This document shows, piece by piece, positions 1-8,030 of a stretch of DNA of 64,000 nucleotides. Position numbers and translations under genes: made by a program. The stretch covers positions 55,392-119,391 of the forward strand of contig JAVJUS010000134.1 of the NCBI GenBank assembly GCA_040220455.1, read 5' to 3'. Numbering within the stretch: position 1 is the first letter of the stretch; each line of letters opens with the position of its first letter. The stretch comes from JAVJUS01 sp040220455. GTDB lineage: Bacteria > Pseudomonadota > Alphaproteobacteria > DSM-16000 > Inquilinaceae. The notes below the pieces were generated by a model that made no database searches, was not told the origin of the DNA, and was given only the letters and a program-made list of their open reading frames with translations.

Positions 1-942
1 ATGCGCGCCGACCTGGCCGAGGCGCTGGCGGCCGGCGCGGCGGGCGTCTCCACCGGGCTCGCCTATCCCCCGGCCCGCGCGGCGACGACCGGGGAGGTCG
101 CGGCACTGGTCGGCGACGCGGCGGTGGCGGGCGCGCTTTGGACGACGCATATGCGCGACGAGCGCACGGGCGTCGTCTCGGCGGTCGCGGAAACGCTCGA
201 CGTCGCGCGGCGGACCGGCGCCCGGACGCTGATCAGCCATCACAAGTGCTGTGGCGCGGCGGCCTTCGGCCTGTCGCGCACGACGCTGGCGATGATCGCC
301 GCGGCGCGGGCCGAGGGGCTGTCGGTCGATCTCGACGTCTATCCCTACACCGCGAGCTCGACCGTCCTGATCGAGACCTTCGCGCGCGACAGCACCCGCG
401 TGACCGTGAGCTGGTCCGACCCGCACCCGGAGGCCGAGGGCCGCGACCTGGCCGACATCGCCGCCGAGTGGGGTGTCGACGAATCCGTGGCGCTGGACCG
501 GCTGTCGCCGGGCGGCGGGATCTATCACCAGATGGACGACGGCGACCTGGAGCGCATCCTGGCCTTCCCGCCGAGCCTGGTCGGCTCCGACGGGCTGCCG
601 CGCGACCGCCGGCCCCATCCCCGGCTGTGGGGCGCCTTTCCCCGCGTGCTCGGCCGCTATGTCCGGGACCGCCGGCTGTTCGGCGTGGAGGAGGCGGTTG
701 CCAAGATGACGGGCCGCACGGCCGGGGTCCTGGGGCTCGCCGATCGCGGCCGCATCGCCGCCGGGGCGGCGGCGGACCTGGTGCTCTTCGACCCGGACCG
801 GATCGCCGATCGCGCGACCTACGAGGCTCCGACGACGCCGGCCGCGGGGATCGCCCGGGTGATCGTCAACGGCCGCACGGTCCTGGCCGACGGCCGGCGC
901 ACCGGGGCCGCGCCCGGCGCGGTTCTCGGGCGCGGCGACTGA
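1..942 (+). CDS. N-acyl-D-amino-acid deacylase, C-terminal part (5' end outside window)
   Basis: Zinc amidohydrolase predicted to release D-amino acids from N-acyl-D-amino acids. The visible 313 residues match the second two thirds of the D-aminoacylase family, which is usually near 480-500 residues, so the ATG at base 1 is almost certainly an internal Met. Visible motifs are TTHMRDE (His50 of this fragment), ISHHKC (His80/81), DVYPYTASS and GSDG (Asp197, the catalytic Asp position in the family). HPRLWGAFPRVL follows, then the usual C-terminal beta-sandwich ending in GRIAAGAAADLVLFD. It lies 77 bp upstream of the SorC regulator on the same strand; a functional link to the sugar genes is not evident. 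Confidence 0.85.
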   Translation: MRADLAEALAAGAAGVSTGLAYPPARAATTGEVAALVGDAAVAGALWTTHMRDERTGVVSAVAETLDVARRTGARTLISHHKCCGAAAFGLSRTTLAMIAAARAEGLSVDLDVYPYTASSTVLIETFARDSTRVTVSWSDPHPEAEGRDLADIAAEWGVDESVALDRLSPGGGIYHQMDDGDLERILAFPPSLVGSDGLPRDRRPHPRLWGAFPRVLGRYVRDRRLFGVEEAVAKMTGRTAGVLGLADRGRIAAGAAADLVLFDPDRIADRATYEAPTTPAAGIARVIVNGRTVLADGRRTGAAPGAVLGRGD

Positions 943-1019
943 CGCGCCGGCGCGGCCGGCTTGCACACGGCGGTGGACGGCCGCACTTTCGGCGGGCTCC
1001 ATCCCGGTCGAGGACCGCC

Positions 1020-1955
1020 ATGACCCGGCACCCGCTGCAACGCATCCAGATGGCCACCGTGGCCCGGCGCTACTACCTGGAGCGCTGGACCAAGAGCCGG
1101 ATCGCCGAGGATCTGGGCCTGTCCCGCTTCAAGGTGGCGCGCCTGCTCGACCAGGCGGTCGAGACCGGGCTGGTCCGCTTCGAGATCGACGAGCCGAGCG
1201 ACCTCGACTCCGTGCTGTCGGAGGCGGTGCGCGAGCGGTTCGGGCTGCGCAGCGCGCTGGTGCTCGCCGGCGGGGACCTGCCTGCCTCGGCCCTCGTCAC
1301 CCCGATCGGCACGGTCGCCGCTCGGCTTCTGGAGGAAATACTGCTTCCGGGCCAGGTCCTGGGCGTCGCCTGGGGCCGCACGCTCGCCGCCACGGCCAAG
1401 GCGCTGACCCGTTTGCCGCCGGTCGACGTGGTTCAGGCGGCGGGCAGCATGGCCGGGCTCGACTACTCCCTTAACTCGGCCGAGCTGGTCCATCGCATGG
1501 CGGGTCTGAGCGGCGGCGAGGCCTATCCGCTCTACGGCCCCATGTGGGTCGAGGACGCGACCCTGGCGCGCCAGCTTCGCGCCGAGCCGACGGTCGCCCG
1601 CACGCTGGCCCGGCAGCAGGAGATCGACGTCCTGATGGTCGGCATCGGGTCGTGGGATCCGCCGGAGTCCTGCCTGCATTCGACCTTCCCGCCGGCCTGG
1701 CGGGAGGCCGCCATCGCCCGGGGCGTGCGCGCCGACCTGTGCGCCACGCTGATCGACGCCGAGGGCCGCGCGGTGCCGGGCGAGCTCGACGAGACCGGGC
1801 TCGCCATCTCCACCGACCTGCTGCGCCGGATTCCCAATGTCGTCGGCGTCGGCGGCGGGGTCGAGAAGGCCGAGGCTGTCGCCGCCGTCCTTCGCGGCGG
1901 CTGGGTAGACAGCCTGGTCACCGGCGCCGCCACCGCCCGCCGCCTGCTCGCCTGA
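1020..1955 (+). CDS. SorC/DeoR-type sugar-binding transcriptional regulator
   Basis: A 311-residue regulator with an N-terminal helix-turn-helix (about residues 14-55, containing KSRIAEDLGLSRFKVARLLD) and a SorC-type sugar-binding domain (about 60-311). That domain is typical of regulators that sense phosphorylated sugars and is related to the glucosamine-6-phosphate deaminase/isomerase fold. The ATG at 1020 sits just before the HTH and gives the usual family length; the frame is open further upstream but only in alignment-free sequence. It directly precedes the SIS isomerase/FGGY kinase/ABC transporter genes, and two 12-bp dyads lie in the gap between (2009-2042). It is therefore the likely local regulator, and its effector is probably the kinase product. 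Confidence 0.9.
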   Translation: MTRHPLQRIQMATVARRYYLERWTKSRIAEDLGLSRFKVARLLDQAVETGLVRFEIDEPSDLDSVLSEAVRERFGLRSALVLAGGDLPASALVTPIGTVAARLLEEILLPGQVLGVAWGRTLAATAKALTRLPPVDVVQAAGSMAGLDYSLNSAELVHRMAGLSGGEAYPLYGPMWVEDATLARQLRAEPTVARTLARQQEIDVLMVGIGSWDPPESCLHSTFPPAWREAAIARGVRADLCATLIDAEGRAVPGELDETGLAISTDLLRRIPNVVGVGGGVEKAEAVAAVLRGGWVDSLVTGAATARRLLA

Positions 1956-2008
1956 CCCTTCCCGTTCCCGGCGCGTCGTCCGGCATACGATACGGCCTAG
2001 GCGTGTTG

Positions 2009-2042
2009 ATGCTCAAATGAGCGACCTTATGCTCACTTGACC
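2009..2042. promoter_or_regulatory. Twin operator-like repeats upstream of the sugar operon
   Basis: ATGCTCAAATGA (2009-2020) and ATGCTCACTTGA (2029-2040) form a direct repeat with a 20-bp period, about two helical turns. The first extends to the perfect dyad GCTCA-AA-TGAGC (2011-2022); the second is an imperfect copy (2031-2042). They lie between the SorC gene and the SIS gene. I infer they bind the SorC regulator; no consensus for this protein is known to me. Confidence 0.6.
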
Positions 2043-2098
2043 ACTCTGCCGCCACCCCCTACCGTCGTGTGCAACGAAGGCGAGGGGGGAAGCGCCGC

Positions 2099-2761
2099 AT
2101 GACGAGCGAGGGCGAGCGGCAGGCCGAGGCGGCCGCCGTGCTGCAGACGGCCGGGCGCGTGATCGACGCGGGCGCGGCGGCCGTGGCCGCGGCGCGGGGC
2201 GCGCTCGACGACGGCTTCGTCGCCACCGCTCGGCGGCTCGCGGGGTGCGCCGGCAAGGTGCTCGTCACCGGCAGCGGGACTTCGGGCACCATCGGCCAGC
2301 GCGCGGCCCATCTGCTCTCGGTCGGTGGCACGCCGGCCTTCTTCCTGTCGCCGTCGGACGGGCTGCATGGCGGCCTCGGCGTGTTGCGCGGCGACGACAT
2401 GGTGCTCGCCATCTCCAAGGGCGGCAGCTCGGCCGAGCTCAACGACTTCTGCCGCCGGGCCCGGCAGGTCGCGGGCACGCTCTGCGTCATCACGGCGTCG
2501 CGGGACTCCGAGCTCGCCGGCCTCGCCGACCACGTGATCCTGCTCGACGTGCCGGAGACGGCGGATCTCGGCTCCGTGCTCGCGACCGGCAGCTCGCTCG
2601 CCGCCGCGGCGGTGACCGACGCGCTGGTCGAGGTCTCGCGCGTCGCGCGGGGCTACGACTGGTCGAACGTCCTGTTCACGCATCCCTCCGGCGCTGTCGG
2701 CCGAGACGCGGCCCGGACGCTCCAGCGGCTGGACGGGGCCGGTTCCGGCGGGGGGAGGTAG
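2099..2761 (+). CDS. SIS-domain sugar-phosphate isomerase, arabinose-5-phosphate-isomerase-like, no CBS domains
   Basis: A 220-residue SIS-fold protein expected to interconvert an aldose phosphate and a ketose phosphate in the cytoplasm. It shows the KdsD/GutQ-like pattern: GKVLVTGSGTSGTIGQRAA (phosphate-binding loop), TPAFFLSPSDGLHG, LAISKGGSSAEL and the late FTHPSGAVGR block, which resembles the ARSHPGGALGR block of arabinose-5-phosphate isomerases. The C-terminal CBS pair of KdsD is absent, so this is a catabolic-type single-domain form. The ATG at 2099 follows a strong GAGGGGGGA ribosome-binding site; an in-frame GTG at 2069 lacks one. The kinase starts 5 bp after its stop. A 6-phospho-3-hexuloisomerase-like role is the alternative. 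Confidence 0.8.
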   Translation: MTSEGERQAEAAAVLQTAGRVIDAGAAAVAAARGALDDGFVATARRLAGCAGKVLVTGSGTSGTIGQRAAHLLSVGGTPAFFLSPSDGLHGGLGVLRGDDMVLAISKGGSSAELNDFCRRARQVAGTLCVITASRDSELAGLADHVILLDVPETADLGSVLATGSSLAAAAVTDALVEVSRVARGYDWSNVLFTHPSGAVGRDAARTLQRLDGAGSGGGR

Positions 2762-2766
2762 GGCGC

Positions 2767-4215
2767 ATGCCCCGCGATCTGGTCGCCGGCATCGACAGCT
2801 CGACCCAGTCCTCCACCGTCGTCCTGCGGCGGCTGGCGGACGGCGGCGTGGCCGGCGAGGCCCGCGCGCCGCACCCGCCGACGACCCCGCCGAAGAGCGA
2901 GCAGGACCCCCGGTCCTGGTGGTCGGCGCTGGGCGAGGCGTTCGGCGACCTGTCCGGCGACCTCGAGCGCGTCGCCGCGATCTCCTGCGGCGGCCAGGGC
3001 CACGGGCTGGTGATGCTGGGCGCGGACGACGAGCCCCTGCGCCCCGCCAAGCTGTGGAACGACACCGAGACGGCGCCCGACGCGGTGCGCCTGTGCGAGG
3101 CCATGGCCCCGGCGGACTGGGCGGCGCGAACGGGCTCGGTGCCCGGCCCGGCGCTCACCGTGTCCAAGCTCGCCTGGACCGAGCGCTGCCATCCGGGCCT
3201 GCTGGCCCGCGCCGCGCGGATCATGCTGCCCTCCGACTACGTGCTCTACCGCCTGTCCGGTGCCGCGGTGACCGAGCGGGGCGGGGCGTCGGGCACCGGG
3301 TACTTCGATCCCTTCGCCGATATCTGGCTGCCCGGCTATGCCGCGCTGTGCGGCGCCGATCTCGATTGGGAGCGCCTGCTGCCGGAGATCGTCGACTCCT
3401 CCGGGCGCGCCGGCACGGTGGGCCCGGCCGCCGGCTTCGCCGCGCTGGAGGGCGCGGTGGTCGGCACCGGCACGGGCGACAACCAGACCGCCGCGCTCGG
3501 CATGGCGGTCGAGGACGGCGACACGGTCGTCTCGATCGGGACCAGTGGCACGGTCTACCAGGTCACGACGCAGCCGGTGCGCGACGCCACCGGCATGATC
3601 AACGGCTACGCCGATGCCACCGGCCGGTTCATGCCGATGGTCACAACGCTCAATGCCGCGAAGGTGACGGACATGGTGCGCCGGCTGCTGGGCGTGTCCC
3701 ATGCCGAGTTCGACGACCTGGCGCTCGGCTGCGCGGCCGGCGCGCGCGACACGGTGATGGTCCCCTATCTCGACGGCGAGCGGACGCCCAACCGGCCGGA
3801 CGCGACCGGCTGGCTGCGCGGCCTGCGCTCGGACACCACGCCGGCCATGATGGCGCGCGCGGCGGTGGAGGGCGTGCTGTGCGGCCTGCTCGAGGGCCGG
3901 GACCTGATCGCCGCCCAGGGGGTGGAGGCGAAGGGCCGGCTGCTGCTGACCGGCGGCGCCGCACGCTCGGCCGCCTACCGCCAGTGCCTCGCCGACCTGA
4001 CCGGCCGCGCGGTGCTTGTCAGCCCGATCGAGGAGGCCGCGGCCGCCGGCGCGGCGGTCCAGGCCGCCGCCGCCCTGACCGGCGAGCCGGCCGAGGCGAT
4101 CGCCCGGCGCTGGGCGCCGGAGCCCGTGATCGCCGCCGAGCCGCGCGAGGATGCCACGGCGGTCAGGGCCGCCTATCGCGACATGCTCGCGCGCATCGAC
4201 GACGGGTTCGGCTGA
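2767..4215 (+). CDS. FGGY-family carbohydrate kinase (xylulokinase-like)
   Basis: A 482-residue ATP-dependent sugar kinase with two ASKHA-fold domains. The N-terminal phosphate loop is VAGIDSSTQSSTVVLR. The putative catalytic base is Asp238 in GTGTGDNQTAALG, followed by VVSIGTSGTVY. The adenine-binding LLTGGAARSAAYRQCLADL lies near residue 395. Length and motifs fit the xylulokinase group of FGGY kinases; the substrate (ketopentose or ketohexose) cannot be read from sequence. It sits between the SIS isomerase and the ABC transporter, so it probably phosphorylates the sugar imported by the 4297-7265 system, with the isomerase acting before or after it. The ATG at 2767 is 5 bp after the SIS stop codon. 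Confidence 0.88.
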   Translation: MPRDLVAGIDSSTQSSTVVLRRLADGGVAGEARAPHPPTTPPKSEQDPRSWWSALGEAFGDLSGDLERVAAISCGGQGHGLVMLGADDEPLRPAKLWNDTETAPDAVRLCEAMAPADWAARTGSVPGPALTVSKLAWTERCHPGLLARAARIMLPSDYVLYRLSGAAVTERGGASGTGYFDPFADIWLPGYAALCGADLDWERLLPEIVDSSGRAGTVGPAAGFAALEGAVVGTGTGDNQTAALGMAVEDGDTVVSIGTSGTVYQVTTQPVRDATGMINGYADATGRFMPMVTTLNAAKVTDMVRRLLGVSHAEFDDLALGCAAGARDTVMVPYLDGERTPNRPDATGWLRGLRSDTTPAMMARAAVEGVLCGLLEGRDLIAAQGVEAKGRLLLTGGAARSAAYRQCLADLTGRAVLVSPIEEAAAAGAAVQAAAALTGEPAEAIARRWAPEPVIAAEPREDATAVRAAYRDMLARIDDGFG

Positions 4216-4296
4216 CCGCCGGGCCCGACGACCGCCCGGGCGGCGGGCCTCGACGCCCGTCGCCGTTCATGAACGACAAGAGGGAGGACACGTGAG

Positions 4297-5355
4297 ATGA
4301 CGACCCTATCCCGATGGACCCGCCGGCTCGCGACCGGCGTCGCCGCGGCGGGGCTCGCCCTGTCGGCGGCCGCGGCCTCGGCGCAGGACCTGCCCGACCG
4401 CACGATCCGCATCGGCTTCGCCGCCCACAGCATCGATCTGGAGGCGCTGTTCGGCCAGCTGCGCGAAGGTTTCCGCAACCACCTGGACGAGGCGGGGCTC
4501 GACTACGAGCTGATCTCGGCCGCGCCGGACACCAGCTCCAATCACGCCCAGATGCTCCAGCACCTGGAGACGATGGCCCAGCAGGAACTCGACTACGTTC
4601 TGGTCGGGCCGACCTCGCTCGCCCAGAACGAGCCGGGGCTTATCGAGGTCGCCGAGTCCGGCGCCAAGCTGCTGATGACCGACTACGAGAAGCCGGCCGA
4701 CGGCGTGCCCTACGAGGACGCCGTCCTCAACTGGGTCGTCTACAGCCATGACGAGCTCGGCTACAAGGCCGGCGACTGGCTCGTCCACCACTTCCGCGAG
4801 GTCGGAAATTTCTCCCCGCGCATCGTGATGCTCTGGGGCCCGGCGGCGTCGGAAATCTCCGAAGCCCGCGGCGCCGGCGTGCTGCGCGCCTTCGAGGAGG
4901 CGGAGGACGTCCAGCACGAGATCGTCTACGAGGCCTATGCCGATTTCAACCGGGACATGGCCTATACCGAGACCGAGCGCGCGCTGGCCCGGACCGACTT
5001 CGACGGCATCGTCGGGTTGAACAGCTACATGTCGGTTTCCGCCTCGCAGGCCCTGCTGGCCAACGGCAAGGCGCCGGGCGAGATCGCGGTGATCGGCATG
5101 GGCGGCACGATCGACGAGCTGCAGAGCGTGGCGCTGGGCGAGATCGGCGTCGCGCCGTTCCGCGACCCGCGTTCGATGGGCCGCGCGTCCGCCGAGGCGT
5201 TGCTGCTGCACCTGACCGGCCGCGAGGACGAGATCCAGGAGACGGTCTACGCCGAGATCCCCGTGGCGGAATCGACCTACACGATCGCGAAGTTCGTCCC
5301 GTCGGACATGTTCGACGTCAACGCCTTCCTGCGCGAGCACTACGGCGCCGAGTAA
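4297..5355 (+). CDS. Sugar ABC transporter periplasmic substrate-binding protein (RbsB/FrcB-like)
   Basis: A 352-residue secreted binding protein of the Peripla_BP_4 type. A Sec signal peptide covers about residues 1-30 (basic start, hydrophobic GVAAAGLALSAAAASAQ, cleavage after ASA-Q). The mature protein opens with the beta-strand IRIGFAAHS and contains the DYVLVGPTSL and IAVIGMGGT strands typical of pentose/hexose binding proteins. It has 81 bp of upstream leader with AGAGGGAGGA before the start. A long hairpin (5383-5411) follows the stop, which commonly allows higher expression of the binding protein than of the downstream ATPase and permease. Its ligand is unknown; the neighbouring isomerase and kinase argue for a pentose or polyol-derived sugar. 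Confidence 0.9.
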   Translation: MTTLSRWTRRLATGVAAAGLALSAAAASAQDLPDRTIRIGFAAHSIDLEALFGQLREGFRNHLDEAGLDYELISAAPDTSSNHAQMLQHLETMAQQELDYVLVGPTSLAQNEPGLIEVAESGAKLLMTDYEKPADGVPYEDAVLNWVVYSHDELGYKAGDWLVHHFREVGNFSPRIVMLWGPAASEISEARGAGVLRAFEEAEDVQHEIVYEAYADFNRDMAYTETERALARTDFDGIVGLNSYMSVSASQALLANGKAPGEIAVIGMGGTIDELQSVALGEIGVAPFRDPRSMGRASAEALLLHLTGREDEIQETVYAEIPVAESTYTIAKFVPSDMFDVNAFLREHYGAE

Positions 5356-5382
5356 GCTCTCGGCGCGACGTTCCGCAGTCTT

Positions 5383-5411
5383 CCGGTCCCCGCGCCCGGC
5401 GCGGGGACCGG
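5383..5411 (+). terminator. Intercistronic hairpin after the binding-protein gene
   Basis: A perfect 12-bp stem (CCGGTCCCCGCG, 5383-5394, with its complement at 5400-5411) and a 5-base loop lie between the binding-protein stop and the ATPase start. No U-tract follows, so it may be an mRNA-stabilising or partial attenuation structure rather than a full terminator. Confidence 0.65.
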
Positions 5412-5439
5412 TCCTTCCCGATCCCGACGGAGCCCCGCC

Positions 5440-6204
5440 ATGGCCCAATCGGCCGCTCCCCTGCTCGAAGCCCGGGCACTGCGCAAGAGCTTCGGCGCCG
5501 TCAAGGCGGTGCGCGAAGCGACCTTCGACATCGGCGCGGCCGAGGTGGTCGCCTTCGTCGGCGACAACGGGGCCGGCAAGTCGACGGTGATCAAGATGCT
5601 CTCCGGCGCCCACCGTCCTGATGACGGCGAAATCTCCTTCGCCGGCCAGTCCTTCCACCCCCGCGATCCGGAGGACGCGCGCCGGCTGGGAATCGAGACG
5701 CTGTACCAGGATCTGGCGCTGGCCAACGACATCGACGCGCCGGGCAACATCTTCCTCGGCCACGAGCTGACGACGCGCAAGGCGGGCTTCATTCCCTGGC
5801 TCGACAAGGCGCGCATGCGCGAGCGCGCACGCGAGCTCCTGGCCCGCATCCGCATCGAGCTGCCCTCGCTCGACCAGCCGGTCCGGCTCATGTCCGGTGG
5901 TCAGCGTCAGGCCGCGGCGATCGCGCGGATCCTGAGATCGGAAGCCACGCGGCTCATCATCATGGACGAGCCGACCGCGGCTCTCGGCGTCCAGGAAACG
6001 CGCAAGGTCCTCGATCTGATCGGCTCGCTGAACGAAGAGGGCCTTTCCGTGATCGTGGTCATGCACAACCTGGAACAGGTCTTCGCGGTCGCCCACCGCG
6101 TCGTCGTGATGCGGGGCGGGACCGTTGTCGGAACCGTGCAGACCGACGAGGTCACGCCGAAGGACGTCGTCAATCTCATCGTCGGCGCGGAGGAGTCCCG
6201 ATGA
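5440..6204 (+). CDS. Sugar ABC transporter ATP-binding protein, single-domain (FrcA-like)
   Basis: A 254-residue ATPase that energises sugar import at the inner face of the membrane. Walker A is GDNGAGKST, the signature is LMSGGQRQAAAIARIL and Walker B is RLIIMDEPTAAL, followed by a switch His in VVMHNLEQ. RbsA/XylG proteins carry two ATPase domains in about 500 residues; this one has a single domain and presumably acts as a homodimer, as in the alphaproteobacterial fructose transporter Frc. The permease ATG overlaps its stop codon by 4 bp (ATGA), so the two are translationally coupled. Confidence 0.9.
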   Translation: MAQSAAPLLEARALRKSFGAVKAVREATFDIGAAEVVAFVGDNGAGKSTVIKMLSGAHRPDDGEISFAGQSFHPRDPEDARRLGIETLYQDLALANDIDAPGNIFLGHELTTRKAGFIPWLDKARMRERARELLARIRIELPSLDQPVRLMSGGQRQAAAIARILRSEATRLIIMDEPTAALGVQETRKVLDLIGSLNEEGLSVIVVMHNLEQVFAVAHRVVVMRGGTVVGTVQTDEVTPKDVVNLIVGAEESR

Positions 6205-7265
6205 CGGTCTCGTCTTCCCTGCAAGGGGGGTCGGCGGCGGGCGCGCGCTCGGGCGCCGCCGCGCTCGTCTCGCGGATCAACCCCCTGATCATCGCGATCC
6301 TGGTGCTCTATGTGCTGATCGCGATCGTCAATCCGCGATTCCTAGAGCTGTTCAACCAGATGAACATCCTGCGCCAGGCCGCGGTCTACATGGTCCTGGC
6401 GGTCGGGATGACCTTCGTCATCTCGTCCAAGGGCATCGACCTCTCGGTCGGCTCCAGCCTCGGGGTCTGCGCCTGTGTCATGGGCGCGCTGGTCGATGCC
6501 GGGGTGCCGGTTCCGCTCGGGATCGCCGCGGGCCTGCTCCTGGGCACCGCGATCGGGATGGCCAACGGGCTGATGATCACGATCCTCAAGGTCAATCCGC
6601 TGATCGTCACGCTGGGGATGCTCGTCACCCTGCGCGGGGCCGTTCATTACGGCATGCAGAGCAACTCGGTCGTGCGCCTGCCGGAATCCTGGGTCTTCCT
6701 CGGCCAGGGCTTCATCGGGCCGGTGCCCATGCCGGCGATCATCTCCCTGTCCATGGCGCTGATCGGCTACTGGCTGCTCAACCACACCCGGTTCGGCCGG
6801 CGCACCATCGCGGTCGGCTCGAACGAGGATGCCTGCCGGCTTATGGGCATCCCCGTGGACCGCCACAAGGTCGCCGTCTACGGCTTCCAGGGCCTGTGCG
6901 TCGGGGTCGCCGCGGCCCTGCTGGTCGGCCGGCTCAACTCCGCCTCGCCGGACATGGGCCTGCTCTACGAGCTGCACATCATCGCCGCGGTGGTGCTGGG
7001 CGGCACGGCGCTCTACGGCGGGATCGGCACGATGGCCGGAACCGTGCTGGGCGTGCTGACCATCGGCATCGTGGAAAACGGCATGGTGCTCATCGGCGCC
7101 GACTTCCACATCCAACGCGTGCTGGTCGGCCTGCTGCTGATCGCCGCCGTCGCCTATCAGGAATTCCGGCGCGGCCGCATGGACCGGATGGCGGTTGCCG
7201 CCGACCGCGAGGCGGCCGACCGCGACGCCGTCGAACGCGAGGCCGCGCGCGGCGGATCGGGGTGA
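6201..7265 (+). CDS. Sugar ABC transporter permease (RbsC/FrcC-like)
   Basis: A 354-residue inner-membrane permease of the BPD_transp_2 group with about ten hydrophobic segments between residues 30 and 330. Family blocks are MNILRQAAVYMVLAVGMTFV, SKGIDLSVGS near residue 75, IVTLGMLVTLRGAVH and VLGGTALYGGIGTMAGTVLG near 270. The C-terminus is charged and rich in Asp/Arg. It overlaps the ATPase gene by 4 bp and ends the cassette that begins with the SIS gene. A possible convergent terminator follows at 7262-7313. Confidence 0.9.
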   Translation: MTVSSSLQGGSAAGARSGAAALVSRINPLIIAILVLYVLIAIVNPRFLELFNQMNILRQAAVYMVLAVGMTFVISSKGIDLSVGSSLGVCACVMGALVDAGVPVPLGIAAGLLLGTAIGMANGLMITILKVNPLIVTLGMLVTLRGAVHYGMQSNSVVRLPESWVFLGQGFIGPVPMPAIISLSMALIGYWLLNHTRFGRRTIAVGSNEDACRLMGIPVDRHKVAVYGFQGLCVGVAAALLVGRLNSASPDMGLLYELHIIAAVVLGGTALYGGIGTMAGTVLGVLTIGIVENGMVLIGADFHIQRVLVGLLLIAAVAYQEFRRGRMDRMAVAADREAADRDAVEREAARGGSG

Positions 7266-7313
7266 GTGCGCGGGGGAGGGCCCGGCGGCAATCACCGCCG
7301 CGGCCCGCCTCAC
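7262..7313. terminator. Possible bidirectional terminator between convergent genes
   Basis: GTGAG (7262-7266) can pair with CTCAC (7309-7313), enclosing a second stem CGGCGG/CCGCCG (7283-7288 and 7295-7300). It covers the whole gap between the permease and the convergent membrane-protein gene. There is no T-tract, so assignment is tentative. Confidence 0.35.
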
Positions 7314-7717
7314 GCCCCCTTGGCCAGCCAGATCGCCGCCAGTCCGCCGCCGGCCAGGACGTCGACCACGATGCAGAAGGGCACGTACCAGCGCGGCACG
7401 ACGGCGCGCAGGCGGTGATGGCGGTGCATCAGGTCCCAGGCGCCGTGCAGGACATAGACCGCCGGGATCGCCCAGGGGCTCCACCACAACCCGGCCAGGG
7501 CGGCGAGCGCGAAGGTGACGGCGCCCGCCATCTCGAACCCGATCGTCGCCGACCGGCCGACGCGCACGGCGAAGCCGATATAGGCGCCGGCGATCACCGC
7601 GAGCAGGACCGCCGCCAGGTCGACCGACGCCGCGACCGGCAGGAGCGCGTGGACCGGCAGGGAGGCGAGTCCGATCGCGCCGCCGGTCAAATAGGGATGT
7701 CGCGCGAACAGGTGCAC
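7310..7717 (-). CDS. Small integral membrane protein, DUF6010-like
   Basis: A 135-residue, four- to five-helix membrane protein. It runs from HLFARHPYLTGGAIGLASL through VLLAVIAGAYIGFAVR to WAIPAVYVLHGAWDLMHRHH and a final hydrophobic helix. The HGAWDLMHRHH block is what I associate with the uncharacterised DUF6010 family. I chose the GTG at 7717: a GAGGA lies 7 bases upstream and the protein then begins at the first conserved stretch. The frame stays open to 8041 upstream, but that part is Arg-rich and runs through a repeat. Its function is unknown, and it converges with the sugar permease. Confidence 0.65.
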   Translation of the reverse strand: MHLFARHPYLTGGAIGLASLPVHALLPVAASVDLAAVLLAVIAGAYIGFAVRVGRSATIGFEMAGAVTFALAALAGLWWSPWAIPAVYVLHGAWDLMHRHHRLRAVVPRWYVPFCIVVDVLAGGGLAAIWLAKGA

Positions 7718-7841
7718 CGATCCGTCCTCGTGGCCGTGGCGCAGGGGCGGCGCATCCAACCGGCTTCCAGCACCGGGAAGGCAAGAGGGGGCGCGGGCCA
7801 CGGTCCCCTCATAGGTTGCCCGGCACCGCAAGGCGCTGCGC

Positions 7842-7891
7842 AACGGCGCCGTCGGTGCCGTCGCGTACCGCTTCGCGGTGGGCGACCTGCG
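7842..7891. repeat. Family A palindromic repeat, single diverged copy
   Basis: GTCGCGTACCGCTTCGCGG followed by TGGGCGACCTGCG (about 7860-7891) is a diverged copy of the repeat found paired at 8950-9031 and 23915-23999. A related stem GTTGCCCGGCACCGC / GCGCTGCGCAAC lies just before it. It occupies the divergent gap (7718-8030) between the membrane-protein gene and the dienelactone-hydrolase-like gene; otherwise I see nothing in that 313-base gap. Confidence 0.55.
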
Positions 7892-8030
7892 AATTCGCCC
7901 TCTTCGGCCGGCACGACGGCCGCCGGCCCGACCCGGCCCTTGCCGGAACGCCACGGCGACGAAGTTCTCTGATACCATTCGATCGCAGCGCGCGGGCCGC
8001 ATGCCGGCGCACCGAGGAGGAGTTCCCGCC

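Noticed and set aside
1..3. ATG at base 1 as the true start of the deacylase
   Set aside because: The visible protein aligns with the middle and end of a family of about 480-500 residues and lacks the first metal-binding HxH, so the gene starts outside the window.
2069..2098. GTG at 2069 as start of the SIS gene
   Set aside because: No ribosome-binding site is visible and it adds only RRRGGKRR-like residues; the ATG at 2099 has a strong GAGGGGGGA.
2099..2761. SIS protein as 6-phospho-3-hexuloisomerase of a ribulose monophosphate cycle
   Set aside because: No hexulose-phosphate synthase is nearby, and the late FTHPSGAVGR block fits the arabinose-5-phosphate isomerase group better.
7718..8030. 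Extension of the DUF6010-like or hydrolase frames into the divergent gap
   Set aside because: The extra residues are Arg-rich and cover a palindromic repeat; the chosen starts each have a ribosome-binding site.
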